Shown: piece by piece, positions 1 through 8,287 of the stretch | Layout: the number at the start of each line of letters is the position of its first letter | How positions within the stretch are numbered: position 1 is the first letter of the stretch | Program-made: the position numbers and the translations under genes | Source: Natronorubrum daqingense | GTDB lineage: Archaea; Halobacteriota; Halobacteria; Halobacteriales; Natrialbaceae | DNA length: 64,000 nucleotides | NCBI RefSeq assembly: GCF_001971705.1 | Contig: NZ_CP019327.1 | Span: 806,001 to 870,000, forward strand | Direction: 5' to 3' | Notes under the pieces: model-generated | The model's input: only the letters and a program-made list of their open reading frames with translations | Told to the model about the DNA's origin: nothing | Databases searched by the model: none

Positions 1-386
1 GTCGAGGAATAATCGTGTGTCAACAAGGTCGCACCGTCCTCGAGAACGTCGGCCGCGTTCTCTGCCGCCAAACGTTTGGCGGCCTCGACTCGGGAGACGA
101 CGGCGTCGATTTGCTCTCGCGTGTGGCGCTTGGCTGCCTCGACGCTGTCGAGGTCGGCGTCTTCGACGGCGGTGACGACCTCCCTAACTGCCGTCTGAAG
201 CGAGGCGTGAGATGGGTTTGCCCGCCGAAGGACGGTACCGTTTCGTTCCAACGAACGGACGTACTCTTCGACGGTGGCGAACTCTCGATCGACCAGTTCC
301 TCGAGAGCCCGTGTCGCACGTACCGCCACTACCGAGGAGCTGTGAGTCTGCATTTCCTGTATCTCCTCGACCGTCTCGTCGATCAT
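1..386 (-). CDS. eIF2B-alpha / ribose-1,5-bisphosphate isomerase-like protein (partial, 3' end missing)
   Basis: Only the first 128 codons are present; the gene runs off the left edge. The ATG at 386 opens an uninterrupted, haloarchaeal-coded frame. The visible part is the helical N-terminal domain of the eIF2B-alpha/beta/delta, R15P isomerase and MtnA family, and it ends in LLTHDYSS, which matches the conserved T-H-x-x-S segment where the Rossmann-like domain begins. Family members act either as archaeal aIF2B-like proteins or as ribose-1,5-bisphosphate isomerase in AMP salvage. The N-terminus alone cannot separate these roles. Confidence 0.75.
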   Translation of the reverse strand, partial: MIDETVEEIQEMQTHSSSVVAVRATRALEELVDREFATVEEYVRSLERNGTVLRRANPSHASLQTAVREVVTAVEDADLDSVEAAKRHTREQIDAVVSRVEAAKRLAAENAADVLEDGATLLTHDYSS

Positions 387-910
387 ACTCGGACAGATTC
401 TCGTGAGCGCCAAAGGTGTTCGGGTCGTATCCGATCGAAGGCGACGCGACGAGCGACGACTCGACGCCTCTGTCGGTACAAGCTGACTCCCGTCTGTATC
501 TCGAGTGGCGACGCGAATGGCAGTGGGAGTGACAATGGCACTGGCAACTCGAGCGGACAGTCACTCCCACACGGTATCTGATTTCGGGCGTCTCCTGGAG
601 GCGATTTCTCGCCGGTCAATCGGTCATTGGCTTCCGAGAATGGTGACTGCAAGGACACAACGACCCTCGTTTCGAGCCCCCTCGTCGCGTCTGCGCGTCG
701 CCTCGAGGAGTTCGAGTCGAGCCGCGCATCGGTGAGTGTAAGAGCCCCCAATCGATGGCGGTGAACTCTTGTTTTCTTCGCTTACCCGCGTTCGAAATCA
801 GTTGACGCTCCGTTTCCCAATCTATTCTCAGTATAACAATTCACTGGCTCGCCCTCGGGCAGAAACGTACAGATGACTCACCGAATCGATCGTGCAACAG
901 AGACGGATCA
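387..910. other. intergenic region without a supported gene
   Basis: These 524 bases separate the partial eIF2B-like gene from the deacetylase-like gene. Open frames exist on both strands, but they are Arg/Ser-rich with no recognisable domain and look like GC-driven noise. The notable content is a perfect 11-bp inverted repeat (523-570) and an AT-rich stretch at about 829-840 (AGTATAACA) that could be the TATA element for the gene starting at 911. Confidence 0.5.
523..570. repeat. perfect 11-bp inverted repeat (hairpin)
   Basis: GTGGGAGTGAC at 523-533 is followed by its exact reverse complement at 560-570, leaving a 26-nt loop. It lies in non-coding sequence between two genes that point away from each other. 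It could be a regulatory hairpin or an operator pair; function unknown. Confidence 0.6.
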
Positions 911-2170
911 ATGAACCGACGAACCTATCTAACGACGGGCCTCGCTCTCGGTGCAACGGGGTTCGCCGGTGTCGGTCTCGGTCAAACCGAAGGGGTGGAT
1001 GAAGAAGACGTAATCGGCGAGGATCCCGACGATGACGACGAATTCGCAGACGCGGGTCCGGCCTCGCCGCCACCGACCGGGACGTTCGACGACTTCGAAA
1101 CCCTCGAGCGCTGGCGCGTTAGACAGGATATCGGCTCGTTCGACGTGGATACGGATCGATACTACGAGGGGTCGCAGTCGGTCGTCTTCGAAGCCGATGA
1201 CGAGGGCCAGACTCGAATCCGTCGCACGCTCAATGATCCGATCGACATCCGAACCGTCGCACCCGGTCTCGCCGTCGCGAGCGAACGAGGGAGCGTCGTC
1301 AGGATTCAACTTCAAGACGCCGACGGCGACTACGTCGAGTACAGTCAGCGTGTGCTCGATGGCATGCCGTTAACGCGCAAGAACTTCGGGCTCACTCGCA
1401 TCCGGGGCGATCCCGACCTCAGCGAAATTTTCGTCCTCCAAATCGTCCACTGGGGCGACGAAGACGCCGACGGAGTCCAGCTCTGGGTCGACGACTTCCA
1501 CTTCGTCCCAAAACCCGAGACGGGACGGGTTATGCTCCAGTTCCACGGCGGATACGAATCGCACTATACGGTCGCGCTCTCGCTCCTCGAGGAGTACGGC
1601 GTCACGGGAAGTGCGTTCGTTCCTCCCGAGCGAATCGGTACCGAATCCGGAAACGGCGAAAATCGACTGACGGAGGGACAAATCGCGTCGCTCGCCGGTG
1701 CCGACTGGACGATCGGCAGTTACGCCGCTCGAGGTTCACACCTCGACGGAGGCTCGAGCAGCGAGTTGGCAGCCGAGATCGTCGGCCCGACCGAGTGGCT
1801 CGAGGACGGAGGGTACGCGGACGACGGTCGGTTTTTCGCCTATCCAGGTGCAGTATATTCAGAAGCCTCGTACGAACTCGTCGCGGAACACTACGATCTC
1901 GGGTTTGCTGGCTCGGCGAGGGCACAGGGTTATGCCGGAAACCCGTATCTGTGTTCGCTCACCAGTTCACCCGAGCCGTTCGAAGCCGCCGACGTCGTCG
2001 AGTGGACGGCCGAGCACGGCGGCATCACGGCGATCCCGTTCTACGAAATCGACGACGAGGATTCCTACGAGGCGCTCGAGGAGACGGTCTCACGGATCGC
2101 CGAACTCGAAGCAGCGGGACACCTCGAGACGATCTCCCCCGTCGAGATGGCAGAGGAGTACGTCTACTGA
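911..2170 (+). CDS. secreted polysaccharide-deacetylase-like protein with N-terminal beta-sandwich domain
   Basis: 419 residues. The N-terminus (NRRTYLTTG followed by a hydrophobic run) is a Tat-type signal, then comes a very acidic linker to about residue 55. Residues 55-200 (starting FDDFETLERW) resemble a carbohydrate-binding jelly-roll domain. Residues 205-419 are a NodB-like barrel (EEYGVTGSAFVPPERIG). The metal motifs are altered: the usual TFDDG is QFHGG, and the usual GSHTxxH region reads GSYAARGSHL, so classical deacetylase ligands are missing. It is probably an extracellular glycan-binding protein or a changed enzyme rather than an active deacetylase. Confidence 0.7.
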   Translation: MNRRTYLTTGLALGATGFAGVGLGQTEGVDEEDVIGEDPDDDDEFADAGPASPPPTGTFDDFETLERWRVRQDIGSFDVDTDRYYEGSQSVVFEADDEGQTRIRRTLNDPIDIRTVAPGLAVASERGSVVRIQLQDADGDYVEYSQRVLDGMPLTRKNFGLTRIRGDPDLSEIFVLQIVHWGDEDADGVQLWVDDFHFVPKPETGRVMLQFHGGYESHYTVALSLLEEYGVTGSAFVPPERIGTESGNGENRLTEGQIASLAGADWTIGSYAARGSHLDGGSSSELAAEIVGPTEWLEDGGYADDGRFFAYPGAVYSEASYELVAEHYDLGFAGSARAQGYAGNPYLCSLTSSPEPFEAADVVEWTAEHGGITAIPFYEIDDEDSYEALEETVSRIAELEAAGHLETISPVEMAEEYVY

Positions 2171-2258
2171 CGCCGAGTTTCGACGCTTCACCTGAACTCC
2201 AAACCGACACTTCGGCGGAACGTGCGGTCGGAAGTTCGTTCGTTCGTCCGTCCGTCTG

Positions 2259-2582
2259 TCACGTCTCGTCGTCGAACCCGAAGATCCGTCGGAGTTCGCG
2301 CTCGATTCGCTCGCGGAGTTCCGTGAGCACCGTCTCGAACTGCTCGTGGTCGGCAACCGGGCCGACGCGCTCTCGAGCGTCGTCCGGGAGTTCGACGCTG
2401 AACTCGCCGTCACCGTCGTAAAACGGTTCGCTCTCGCTCAATACCTTCCGGTCGATCGCCCGAAGCACCGCCGAATCGTACCGTCCGTGTAGCTGGTTGT
2501 ACGCGTTCGAGTAGGCTTCCTCGAGTTCCTCGAAGTAGTAGACGTACTTCTCCTCGAACTTTTCGGGATCGAACTCGGTCAT
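2259..2582 (-). CDS. DUF5783 family protein
   Basis: 107 residues, starting MTEFDPEKFEEKY at 2582. An in-frame upstream start at 2693 is rejected because its extra residues are unlike the family, which begins at this motif. The sequence (YVYYFEELEEAYSNAYNQL, then LSESEPFYDGDGEFSVELP) matches a conserved haloarchaeal soluble protein of unknown function. It is acidic and helical, without membrane segments. It converges with the upstream plus-strand gene and lies divergently from the next gene. Confidence 0.75.
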   Translation of the reverse strand: MTEFDPEKFEEKYVYYFEELEEAYSNAYNQLHGRYDSAVLRAIDRKVLSESEPFYDGDGEFSVELPDDARERVGPVADHEQFETVLTELRERIERELRRIFGFDDET

Positions 2583-2726
2583 GCCAGCGTGTGGACGGGC
2601 CAGCGAGTAAACGGTTCGGAAAGCCACCCTCGAGAGAGTGATCGATCGATCTGACGCGGGTCCCCGTTCCAAGTCGCAGCCCGGACCGGCCACAGATTTA
2701 CACGCACGACGCCGCTAGCTCCACGC

Positions 2727-3050
2727 ATGAGCGTTACCGTTCGATACACCTGCCCCCACTGCGACGCCGTCGTCAGCCTCGAGCGGCCGCCGGAACTCAC
2801 CGATCGATCGGTTACGACGACCACGCAGCCGGGGTGGGAGTACGCCACGCCGGACGATCCGAATCGCGAGGAAGCCGACGGGATCGCCTTCGTCTGCGGC
2901 GAGGACGGCCCCGTCACCGATCTCGAGGGAGATCCACTCGAGGGCTGTGGGCGTCCGTTTTACCTCAACTTCGTCCGCTACGAACACGGCGTGGAACTCG
3001 AGCCTGATCCGCCGACGTACGGCGGTCCGCGATTCGATTTCAACGCGTAG
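2727..3050 (+). CDS. conserved haloarchaeal protein with zinc-ribbon-like cysteines
   Basis: 107 residues. It starts MSVTVRYTCPHCDAVV, giving a Cys-x2-Cys knuckle, with two further cysteines near residues 62 and 74 (FVCGED, EGCGRPF). This suggests a single zinc site. No enzymatic motif is visible. Function unknown; the small size and zinc site suggest a nucleic-acid- or protein-binding accessory protein. The start codon follows a short GC-rich leader about 145 bases from the divergent DUF5783 start. Confidence 0.65.
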   Translation: MSVTVRYTCPHCDAVVSLERPPELTDRSVTTTTQPGWEYATPDDPNREEADGIAFVCGEDGPVTDLEGDPLEGCGRPFYLNFVRYEHGVELEPDPPTYGGPRFDFNA

Positions 3051-3122
3051 CGTCGCTGACGTCCGCCATCGGCGCTTTCGGTCGAACACAACCCTTTTCG
3101 ACGGCCAGTTCCACCTACGGAT

Positions 3123-4199
3123 ATGGACGAAGACGCCGTTCGCGACCGCCTCCGGACGGTCGACGACCCGGAACTCGGAGACGATATCGTCTCGCTCGGA
3201 CTCGTCAACGACATCAGCGTCGATGACGACACCGTCGAAGTGGATCTCGCCCTCGGTGCACCGTACTCACCCACCGAAAGCGACATGGCTGCCGAAATCC
3301 GCCAGGTGCTCGTCGACGAGGGCCTCGAACCGGAGCTCTCGGCGAGCATTCCAGATCGCGACGATCTCGCGAGCGAGGACCAGGTACTGCCCAACGTCAA
3401 GAACGTTATCGCCGTCTCCTCGGGGAAAGGTGGCGTCGGAAAGTCGACGCTGTCGGTGAACCTCGCAGCCGGACTCTCACAACTCGGGGCTCGCGTCGGT
3501 CTCTTCGACGCCGACGTGTACGGGCCGAACGTTCCGCGGATGGTCGACGCCGACGAGCCGCCGATGACCACCGAGGAGGAGACGCTCGTTCCGCCAGAGA
3601 AGTACGGGGTCAAGCTGATGAGCATGGCGTTTCTCACCGGCGAGGACGACCCAGTCATCTGGCGCGGCCCGATGGTCCACAAGGTCATCACGCAACTCAC
3701 CGAGGACGTCGAGTGGGGACACCTCGATTACCTCATCATCGACCTTCCGCCGGGGACCGGCGACACCCAACTGACAATGCTCCAGACCATGCCCGTCACC
3801 GGATCGGTCATCGTCACCACACCACAGGACGTCGCACTCGACGACGCTCGGAAAGGACTCGAGATGTTCGCCAAACACGACACCGTCGTGTTGGGCATCG
3901 CCGAGAACATGTCGACGTTCTCCTGTCCCGACTGTGGCGGCGAACACGACATCTTCGGCTCCGGCGGCGGCGAGGAGTTCGCCGAGACCCACGAGATGCC
4001 GTTCCTCGGATCGGTTCCCCTCGATCCAGCCGTCCGAGAAGGCGGCGACGGCGGGAAGCCGACCGTCCTCGAGGACGACTCCTCGACGGGCGACGCGTTC
4101 CGGACGATCACCGAAAACGTCGCGAACAACACCGGTATCGTCCACCGACGCGGCATCTCCCAGAGCAGGCAAAGCGGTGCCGTCACGCCCGACCGATGA
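3123..4199 (+). CDS. mrp: Mrp/NBP35-family P-loop ATPase (iron-sulfur cluster carrier)
   Basis: 358 residues. Residues 1-85 form a MIP18/DUF59 domain (TVDDPELGDDIVSLGLV). From about residue 95 comes the ParA-like P-loop ATPase with the deviant Walker A SSGKGGVGKSTLSVNL, the switch DLPPGTGDTQLTM and the late CPDCGG motif, whose Cys pair bridges the Fe-S cluster in Mrp/Nbp35 dimers. It is inferred to load and transfer Fe-S clusters to cytosolic apoproteins. The stop codon overlaps the next start (ATGA), so the two genes are likely translated together. Confidence 0.92.
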   Translation: MDEDAVRDRLRTVDDPELGDDIVSLGLVNDISVDDDTVEVDLALGAPYSPTESDMAAEIRQVLVDEGLEPELSASIPDRDDLASEDQVLPNVKNVIAVSSGKGGVGKSTLSVNLAAGLSQLGARVGLFDADVYGPNVPRMVDADEPPMTTEEETLVPPEKYGVKLMSMAFLTGEDDPVIWRGPMVHKVITQLTEDVEWGHLDYLIIDLPPGTGDTQLTMLQTMPVTGSVIVTTPQDVALDDARKGLEMFAKHDTVVLGIAENMSTFSCPDCGGEHDIFGSGGGEEFAETHEMPFLGSVPLDPAVREGGDGGKPTVLEDDSSTGDAFRTITENVANNTGIVHRRGISQSRQSGAVTPDR

Positions 4200-4444
4200 G
4201 CGACGAGGCGACCGACGATGCCACCGCGGCGGGCGAGTTCACCGCTGATCCCGAACGCGTCGCCACGCTTCGCGAAATCGCGGACGACGTCCGTGGCGAA
4301 ACGAGCGAGAGCAAACAACTCGCGAACATCCTCTATCGCACCAGCGACCTCTACGACGCGAGCGAGGACACGTCGCCCGAATCGATCGTCCGCAACGTCA
4401 AATTCATCCTCGAGGTCACCGAGCGCGGCGGTCTCGGTCGCTAA
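4196..4444 (+). CDS. small conserved haloarchaeal protein downstream of mrp
   Basis: 82 residues, starting MSDEATDD at an ATG that overlaps the mrp stop by 4 nt. The body (RVATLREIADDVRGETSESKQLANILYRTSDLYD, quoted only in part elsewhere) is helical and acidic, and ends FILEVTERGGLGR. No cysteine, membrane or enzyme motif is visible. Translational coupling to mrp suggests a role with the Fe-S carrier, but that rests on context only. Confidence 0.7.
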   Translation: MSDEATDDATAAGEFTADPERVATLREIADDVRGETSESKQLANILYRTSDLYDASEDTSPESIVRNVKFILEVTERGGLGR

Positions 4445-4510
4445 CTCGACTCCGCAACCGCCACCGCTCGCGGCCGCGTCGCTTTTGCGCTTCTATCACG
4501 ACACTCGAGT

Positions 4511-5164
4511 GTGGACGCGAATCAACGCTCTCGAAGCAACCCCTACGGGATGGACGAGGAGTGCCAGAACTGTCCGGCGCTCTGTGAAACACGCACGCAG
4601 GTCGTCCACGGCTACGGCGACGTGGATGCGGACTTTCTGTTCGTCGGCGAACGACCATCCGAGCGTGCTGACCAACTCGGGGTACCGTTCGCAGAACCCG
4701 CAACCGATCGATCCGATGGTGAGGAAGGGGCCACGCTCCGACGGATGCTCGAGCGCCTCGGTCTCTGCGATTCGACCTCGCCACCAGACGCACCGCAGGT
4801 CGAGAACGTCTATCTCACGAATTTGACGCGGTGTCGCGACCCCGACCGACGGCCGACAGCCGACGAAATCGGCAACTGTGAACCGTACCTCAACGCCGAA
4901 ATTCGGATGATCAACCCGGAGATCCTCGTCCCCGTCGGCGAGCGCGCCCTCGCGGAACTCGGGGCGACGTACACGACGACCCCAGTCGACGAGCTTTCGC
5001 TCCCTGCAGCGCACGCGGCTCGAATCCGTGGCCGCGGCTTCGAACTCGTTCCGATGGTCGCCCCACGCGAGCAGACCGACGAACAGACGCAAGTGTGGCT
5101 CGAGGGGTTCGTCGACCTCATGGCGTCGGATTATCGCCAGACGAAGGGACAACGAGATCGCTGA
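4511..5164 (+). CDS. uracil-DNA glycosylase superfamily protein, Fe-S type with altered motifs
   Basis: 217 residues from a GTG start; an internal ATG at 4550 (MDEECQNC) is an alternative. Four cysteines sit as in the [4Fe-4S] family-4 UDGs: CQNC near the start, then NLTRC and GNCEPYL. FVGERPSERADQLGVPF occupies the place of motif A. The usual C-terminal HPS/HPA motif is absent; the matching region reads VPMVAPREQ. Excision activity is therefore doubtful, and it may be a specialised or non-catalytic DNA-repair protein. Confidence 0.75.
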   Translation: MDANQRSRSNPYGMDEECQNCPALCETRTQVVHGYGDVDADFLFVGERPSERADQLGVPFAEPATDRSDGEEGATLRRMLERLGLCDSTSPPDAPQVENVYLTNLTRCRDPDRRPTADEIGNCEPYLNAEIRMINPEILVPVGERALAELGATYTTTPVDELSLPAAHAARIRGRGFELVPMVAPREQTDEQTQVWLEGFVDLMASDYRQTKGQRDR

Positions 5165-5202
5165 AAATCGGTTCGTCGGGTCGTGTAGCACCGACAGTGT
5201 GG

Positions 5203-5439
5203 CTACCAGTACGGACCCGCTCGCCACTGCTTGGAACGGGCACCGAGGGCGATTAGCGAACCGACGACGAGCGCCGTGACGACGAGGACGGCGGCCGTCG
5301 GCGCGAGGTACTCACTCGACTCGAGGAGGTAGCCATCGACGGCCCCGAGGAGGCCGACGACTGCGAGTGCAGCGATAGAGAGGGAGCCGAGCAATCCAAC
5401 CGAGCGCGGAATCGATCGCGAAATCGCTTGTTCGTCCAT
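5203..5439 (-). CDS. small two-helix membrane protein
   Basis: 78 residues from MDEQAISRSIPRSV at 5439. Two hydrophobic segments are clear, at about residues 14-35 and 46-68, joined by a short acidic loop and followed by a basic tail (ARSKQWRAGPYW). Haloarchaea carry many such small conserved membrane proteins. No function is recognised. It is convergent with the UDG-like gene, separated by only about 38 bases. Confidence 0.6.
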   Translation of the reverse strand: MDEQAISRSIPRSVGLLGSLSIAALAVVGLLGAVDGYLLESSEYLAPTAAVLVVTALVVGSLIALGARSKQWRAGPYW

Positions 5440-5591
5440 GCGCGAGTGCTCGCGTCCCACCACTATAATTCACCCGACGTTCGGTCGGTACCTGGACAGG
5501 ACAAGGCGAGATGGGACTGGGGCGCAAGCGTCGCCGGGTCCCGACACCGGGAAGCGCCGCGTTCAAGGCCCACCCACCCGGAGTATCGGCC

Positions 5592-6359
5592 ATGCTGGTC
5601 GTCGTTCCGGTCGATCCGCCTCGAGAGGGACTCGTTCTCCCATCGCTCGTCGAGAACGCACCGCTATCAGCCACAGAGGCCTGTCGGCTATACGAAGCGA
5701 GCGTCGTCGACGTACTCCGAGCGGTCGCTTCGAGTGGCGGCGAGTTGCTGGTCAACTATCGGGACGCGGAGACGCTCCCCGACGACGTCGCGTCCGGTGA
5801 CCCCGAGGACGACGTTCGGAATCTCGCGACCGACGCGCTCGGGATCCCTGCCGAGAGTGCTACCGAAGCCGATACTGATAGCATCCGCTTCGAGCGACAG
5901 GTCGGCTCGAGTCACAGCGCCAGAGTCGGGAACACCGTCACGCACCTCCTCGAGCGCGAAGACGCCGGCAGCGTCGGTGTTCTCGAACCGACTGCTGCGC
6001 TCGTCCGACGAACGGAACTCGACGGCGCGGCGATGTCGACCCGGCGAAAGGACGTCGTTCTCGGTCCATCGTCGGACGGGAGTACGTATTTCGCCGCTTT
6101 TCACGAGCCGATCGACTTCACCGACGCGTACGTGGGTCCCGAACTCCCGACGCTCGCCGAGCGAGCACGCAACGCGGGTCTCGAGGTCGGATTCGCTCCG
6201 ATGCTCCCGACCGTCGCTACACCCGCCGGACTTCGATCGACCGTCTCGCTCCTCGAGGCCCGTCGCCACGCGGGAACGCTGCGCGCCGAAGCGACGGCCA
6301 CCGTCGTCGACGACCTCGACCTCTCGGTGGGTTCCGGGGGGACGCTCGAGCGAGCGTAA
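5592..6359 (+). CDS. DUF2064/CofC-like nucleotidyl- or glycosyl-transferase-fold protein
   Basis: 255 residues from MLVVVPVDPPREGLVL at 5592; the in-frame extension upstream to 5511 is basic and unlike the family. The fold suggested is the nucleotide-diphospho-sugar transferase (GT-A) fold seen in DUF2064 and CofC proteins: an N-terminal VVVPVDP strand-loop, a central VGVLEPTAALV, and FTDAYVGPELPTLAERARNAG. The clear DxD metal motif of active transferases is not obvious. Substrate unknown. The 3' end lies 40 bases before tRNA-Ser. Confidence 0.6.
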   Translation: MLVVVPVDPPREGLVLPSLVENAPLSATEACRLYEASVVDVLRAVASSGGELLVNYRDAETLPDDVASGDPEDDVRNLATDALGIPAESATEADTDSIRFERQVGSSHSARVGNTVTHLLEREDAGSVGVLEPTAALVRRTELDGAAMSTRRKDVVLGPSSDGSTYFAAFHEPIDFTDAYVGPELPTLAERARNAGLEVGFAPMLPTVATPAGLRSTVSLLEARRHAGTLRAEATATVVDDLDLSVGSGGTLERA

Positions 6360-6399
6360 CCGATAACCCTTTTTGAGCGGACGGAAAAGCAAGAGGTGA

Positions 6400-6483
6400 G
6401 GTGGGGTGGCAGAGCGGCCCAACGCGCCTGCCTTGAGAGCAGGTGGCTGTCAAGCCTCATGGGTTCAAATCCCATCCCCACCG
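6400..6483 (+). tRNA. tRNA-Ser (anticodon UGA)
   Basis: 84 nt. The acceptor stem GGTGGGG pairs with CCCCACC (6476-6482), followed by discriminator G typical of tRNA-Ser. Anticodon stem CCTGC/GCAGG holds loop CTTGAGA, so the anticodon is TGA and reads UCA. A long variable arm (class II) and the T arm ATGGG-TTCAAAT-CCCAT complete it. CCA is not encoded. The 3' end is duplicated 133 bases downstream (see repeat at 6484). Confidence 0.95.
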
Positions 6484-6615
6484 CTTTCTGCGAGAAAATA
6501 CGACGAACGTAGTGGGGAGTCTTTCGAGCAGAAAGCGAAACGTGGGATTTGAACTAGACCAGTCGCGCGCAGCGAAGCGAGCACGTCTGGGCGTAGTTCA
6601 AATCCCATCCCCACC
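6484..6615 (+). repeat. two-hairpin unit ending in a copy of the tRNA-Ser 3' end
   Basis: Hairpin 1: CGCTTTCTGC (6482-6491) pairs perfectly with 6528-6537. Hairpin 2: TGGGATTTGAACTA (6543-6556) pairs perfectly with 6594-6607, enclosing a GC-rich core (GCGCGCAGCGAAGCGAGC). The right arm of hairpin 2 runs into a 20-nt exact copy (6596-6615) of the tRNA-Ser 3' end (6463-6482). Similar units follow the tRNA-Thr and tRNA-Lys genes, each carrying its own tRNA's tail. Confidence 0.85.
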
Positions 6616-6668
6616 ATCCACAACTCACCTCCCTTTCAGGACCCTCGAGTACGTCTCGAGCGAGCCAC

Positions 6669-8135
6669 TTACTCAGCTGCCGAAGGTCGTCCGGAGACGA
6701 CATCGTCCGTCCACGTTCCGCGGAGGAACCAGAGGCCGGCGACGAGGACGCTGACGACGTTCGACAGTGCCATCGCGTACCAGACCCCCGTTTCACCGAT
6801 TCCAGCCCACTCGATCAACGCGAGTGCGACGGGAATTTGGATGATCCACAGCGAGAGGATCGAAAACGCCATCGCGATTCGGGTGCTTCCGCTCCCGCGG
6901 AACGCACCCATCAGGATCTGGAAGACGCCGAGGAAGGCGAACGTCGGACCGACGATCATCAGGAAGTCGGCACCCATCTGGACGACCTGTCCGGACTCGT
7001 CTTCCGTGAGGAAGATCTCGATAATCTCCGGTGCGAACGCGTAGACGGCGACGCTCATCGCCGCGAACGCCCCGCCGATGATCCCTGCGTTCAACAACAC
7101 GCCGCGGCGAGCACGACCCGTCTGATCGGCACCGAGATTCTGCCCGACGACGACCTCGGTTGCCTGTGCGACGCCCAGCGAGAGCAGCGTAAAGACGGCG
7201 TAGACGCGACCGCCGACGCCGTAGGCGGCGACGGCATCGGAGCCGGCGATCGCAACCAGCGCCGTCAACACCGCGAGGCCGAGCGCTCGAGTACTCTGCT
7301 CGATACCGGCGGGGATTCCAAGCCGAACGATCGTTTTGACCGTCTCGAGTTGCAGTCGGAACTGCGAGAGCGTCGGACGGATTCCCAATTGGCCGGAGAC
7401 GAGCAGCCAGATGCCGACCGCTGCGCCGACCGCGCGACTGATCACCGTCGCGATGGCGGCTCCCTGCACGTCGAGTCCGGTGAAGCCTGTCATCGAGTAG
7501 AGCGTCGCCTCGAGGGACTCGAGGCCGACGACGCTGAAGACGGGGTTGTCTTCGAACCCGAGAATAAGGAAGGGGTCGAGGACGATGTTGAGGACGACGC
7601 TGATCGCCATCAGGTACATCGGCGTTCGGGTGTCTCCCCACCCGCGCAACAGCGCCTGAAACATGAAGAACGCGAAGACGGTAACGGTCCCGAGGAACCA
7701 GGTTCGCGTGTAACTGACGGCCATCTCGTGGACCGCACTGCCGGCGTCCGCGCCGACGAGGGTGAGCAACTGCGGCGTGAAGATGTAGCCGATTATCGAC
7801 GCGACGATGGAGACGAGCAGGACGAACGACATCGTCTGCCCGACGACGTGATCGACCTCCTCGTGGTTGTCCGCGCCCTTGTGCTGGGCGATCAGGATCG
7901 TTCCGGCGACGGTGAAGCCGCCGCCGATGGAGATAATGAGGAAGATGATGGGGAAGGCGAAAGAGATCGCCGCGACCGCGTCGGCACTCACGCGGCCGAC
8001 CCAGAACGTGTCCGCGATGTTGTACGCGACCTGGAGCAACTGCGTGACGATCAGCGGAATCGCCAGAAAGACGATCGGTTTGAGCAACTCGCCGTCGGTC
8101 ACGTCGACGGAACGATCCTCACCGGTTGCCGTCAT
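6669..8135 (-). CDS. MATE family multidrug/toxin exporter
   Basis: 488 residues with about 12 hydrophobic segments in two homologous halves. The N-terminal half (PLIVTQLLQVAYNIADTFWV, then VAAISFAFPI) is the standard MATE opening, repeated in the second half (GIPAGIEQSTRALGLAV). The length fits the NorM/DinF range. It is inferred to export cationic or organic compounds across the membrane by coupling to Na+ or H+. It is transcribed away from a perfect 22-bp palindrome about 155 bases upstream, typical of a repressor site, but no regulator gene is adjacent. Confidence 0.9.
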   Translation of the reverse strand: MTATGEDRSVDVTDGELLKPIVFLAIPLIVTQLLQVAYNIADTFWVGRVSADAVAAISFAFPIIFLIISIGGGFTVAGTILIAQHKGADNHEEVDHVVGQTMSFVLLVSIVASIIGYIFTPQLLTLVGADAGSAVHEMAVSYTRTWFLGTVTVFAFFMFQALLRGWGDTRTPMYLMAISVVLNIVLDPFLILGFEDNPVFSVVGLESLEATLYSMTGFTGLDVQGAAIATVISRAVGAAVGIWLLVSGQLGIRPTLSQFRLQLETVKTIVRLGIPAGIEQSTRALGLAVLTALVAIAGSDAVAAYGVGGRVYAVFTLLSLGVAQATEVVVGQNLGADQTGRARRGVLLNAGIIGGAFAAMSVAVYAFAPEIIEIFLTEDESGQVVQMGADFLMIVGPTFAFLGVFQILMGAFRGSGSTRIAMAFSILSLWIIQIPVALALIEWAGIGETGVWYAMALSNVVSVLVAGLWFLRGTWTDDVVSGRPSAAE

Positions 8136-8287
8136 CGTTCACCAACGAGTGGAGAGCTAGTCACCAAAGCCGGCAGCCAAGCACGCAAATTCACCGGACA
8201 GTGCATAACCGCCCGCTGGAGGACCTCCGTATCGAACAGAATCCGCTCGAACGTATTTTGTGGGGACCTCCCATTCGATTGCCACAT

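Noticed and set aside
6543..6615. Possible second tRNA gene after tRNA-Ser, because of the T-arm and acceptor copy
   Set aside because: The 5' acceptor strand, D arm and anticodon arm are missing; only the 3' tail is duplicated. The same holds for 25844-25915 and 60989-61193.
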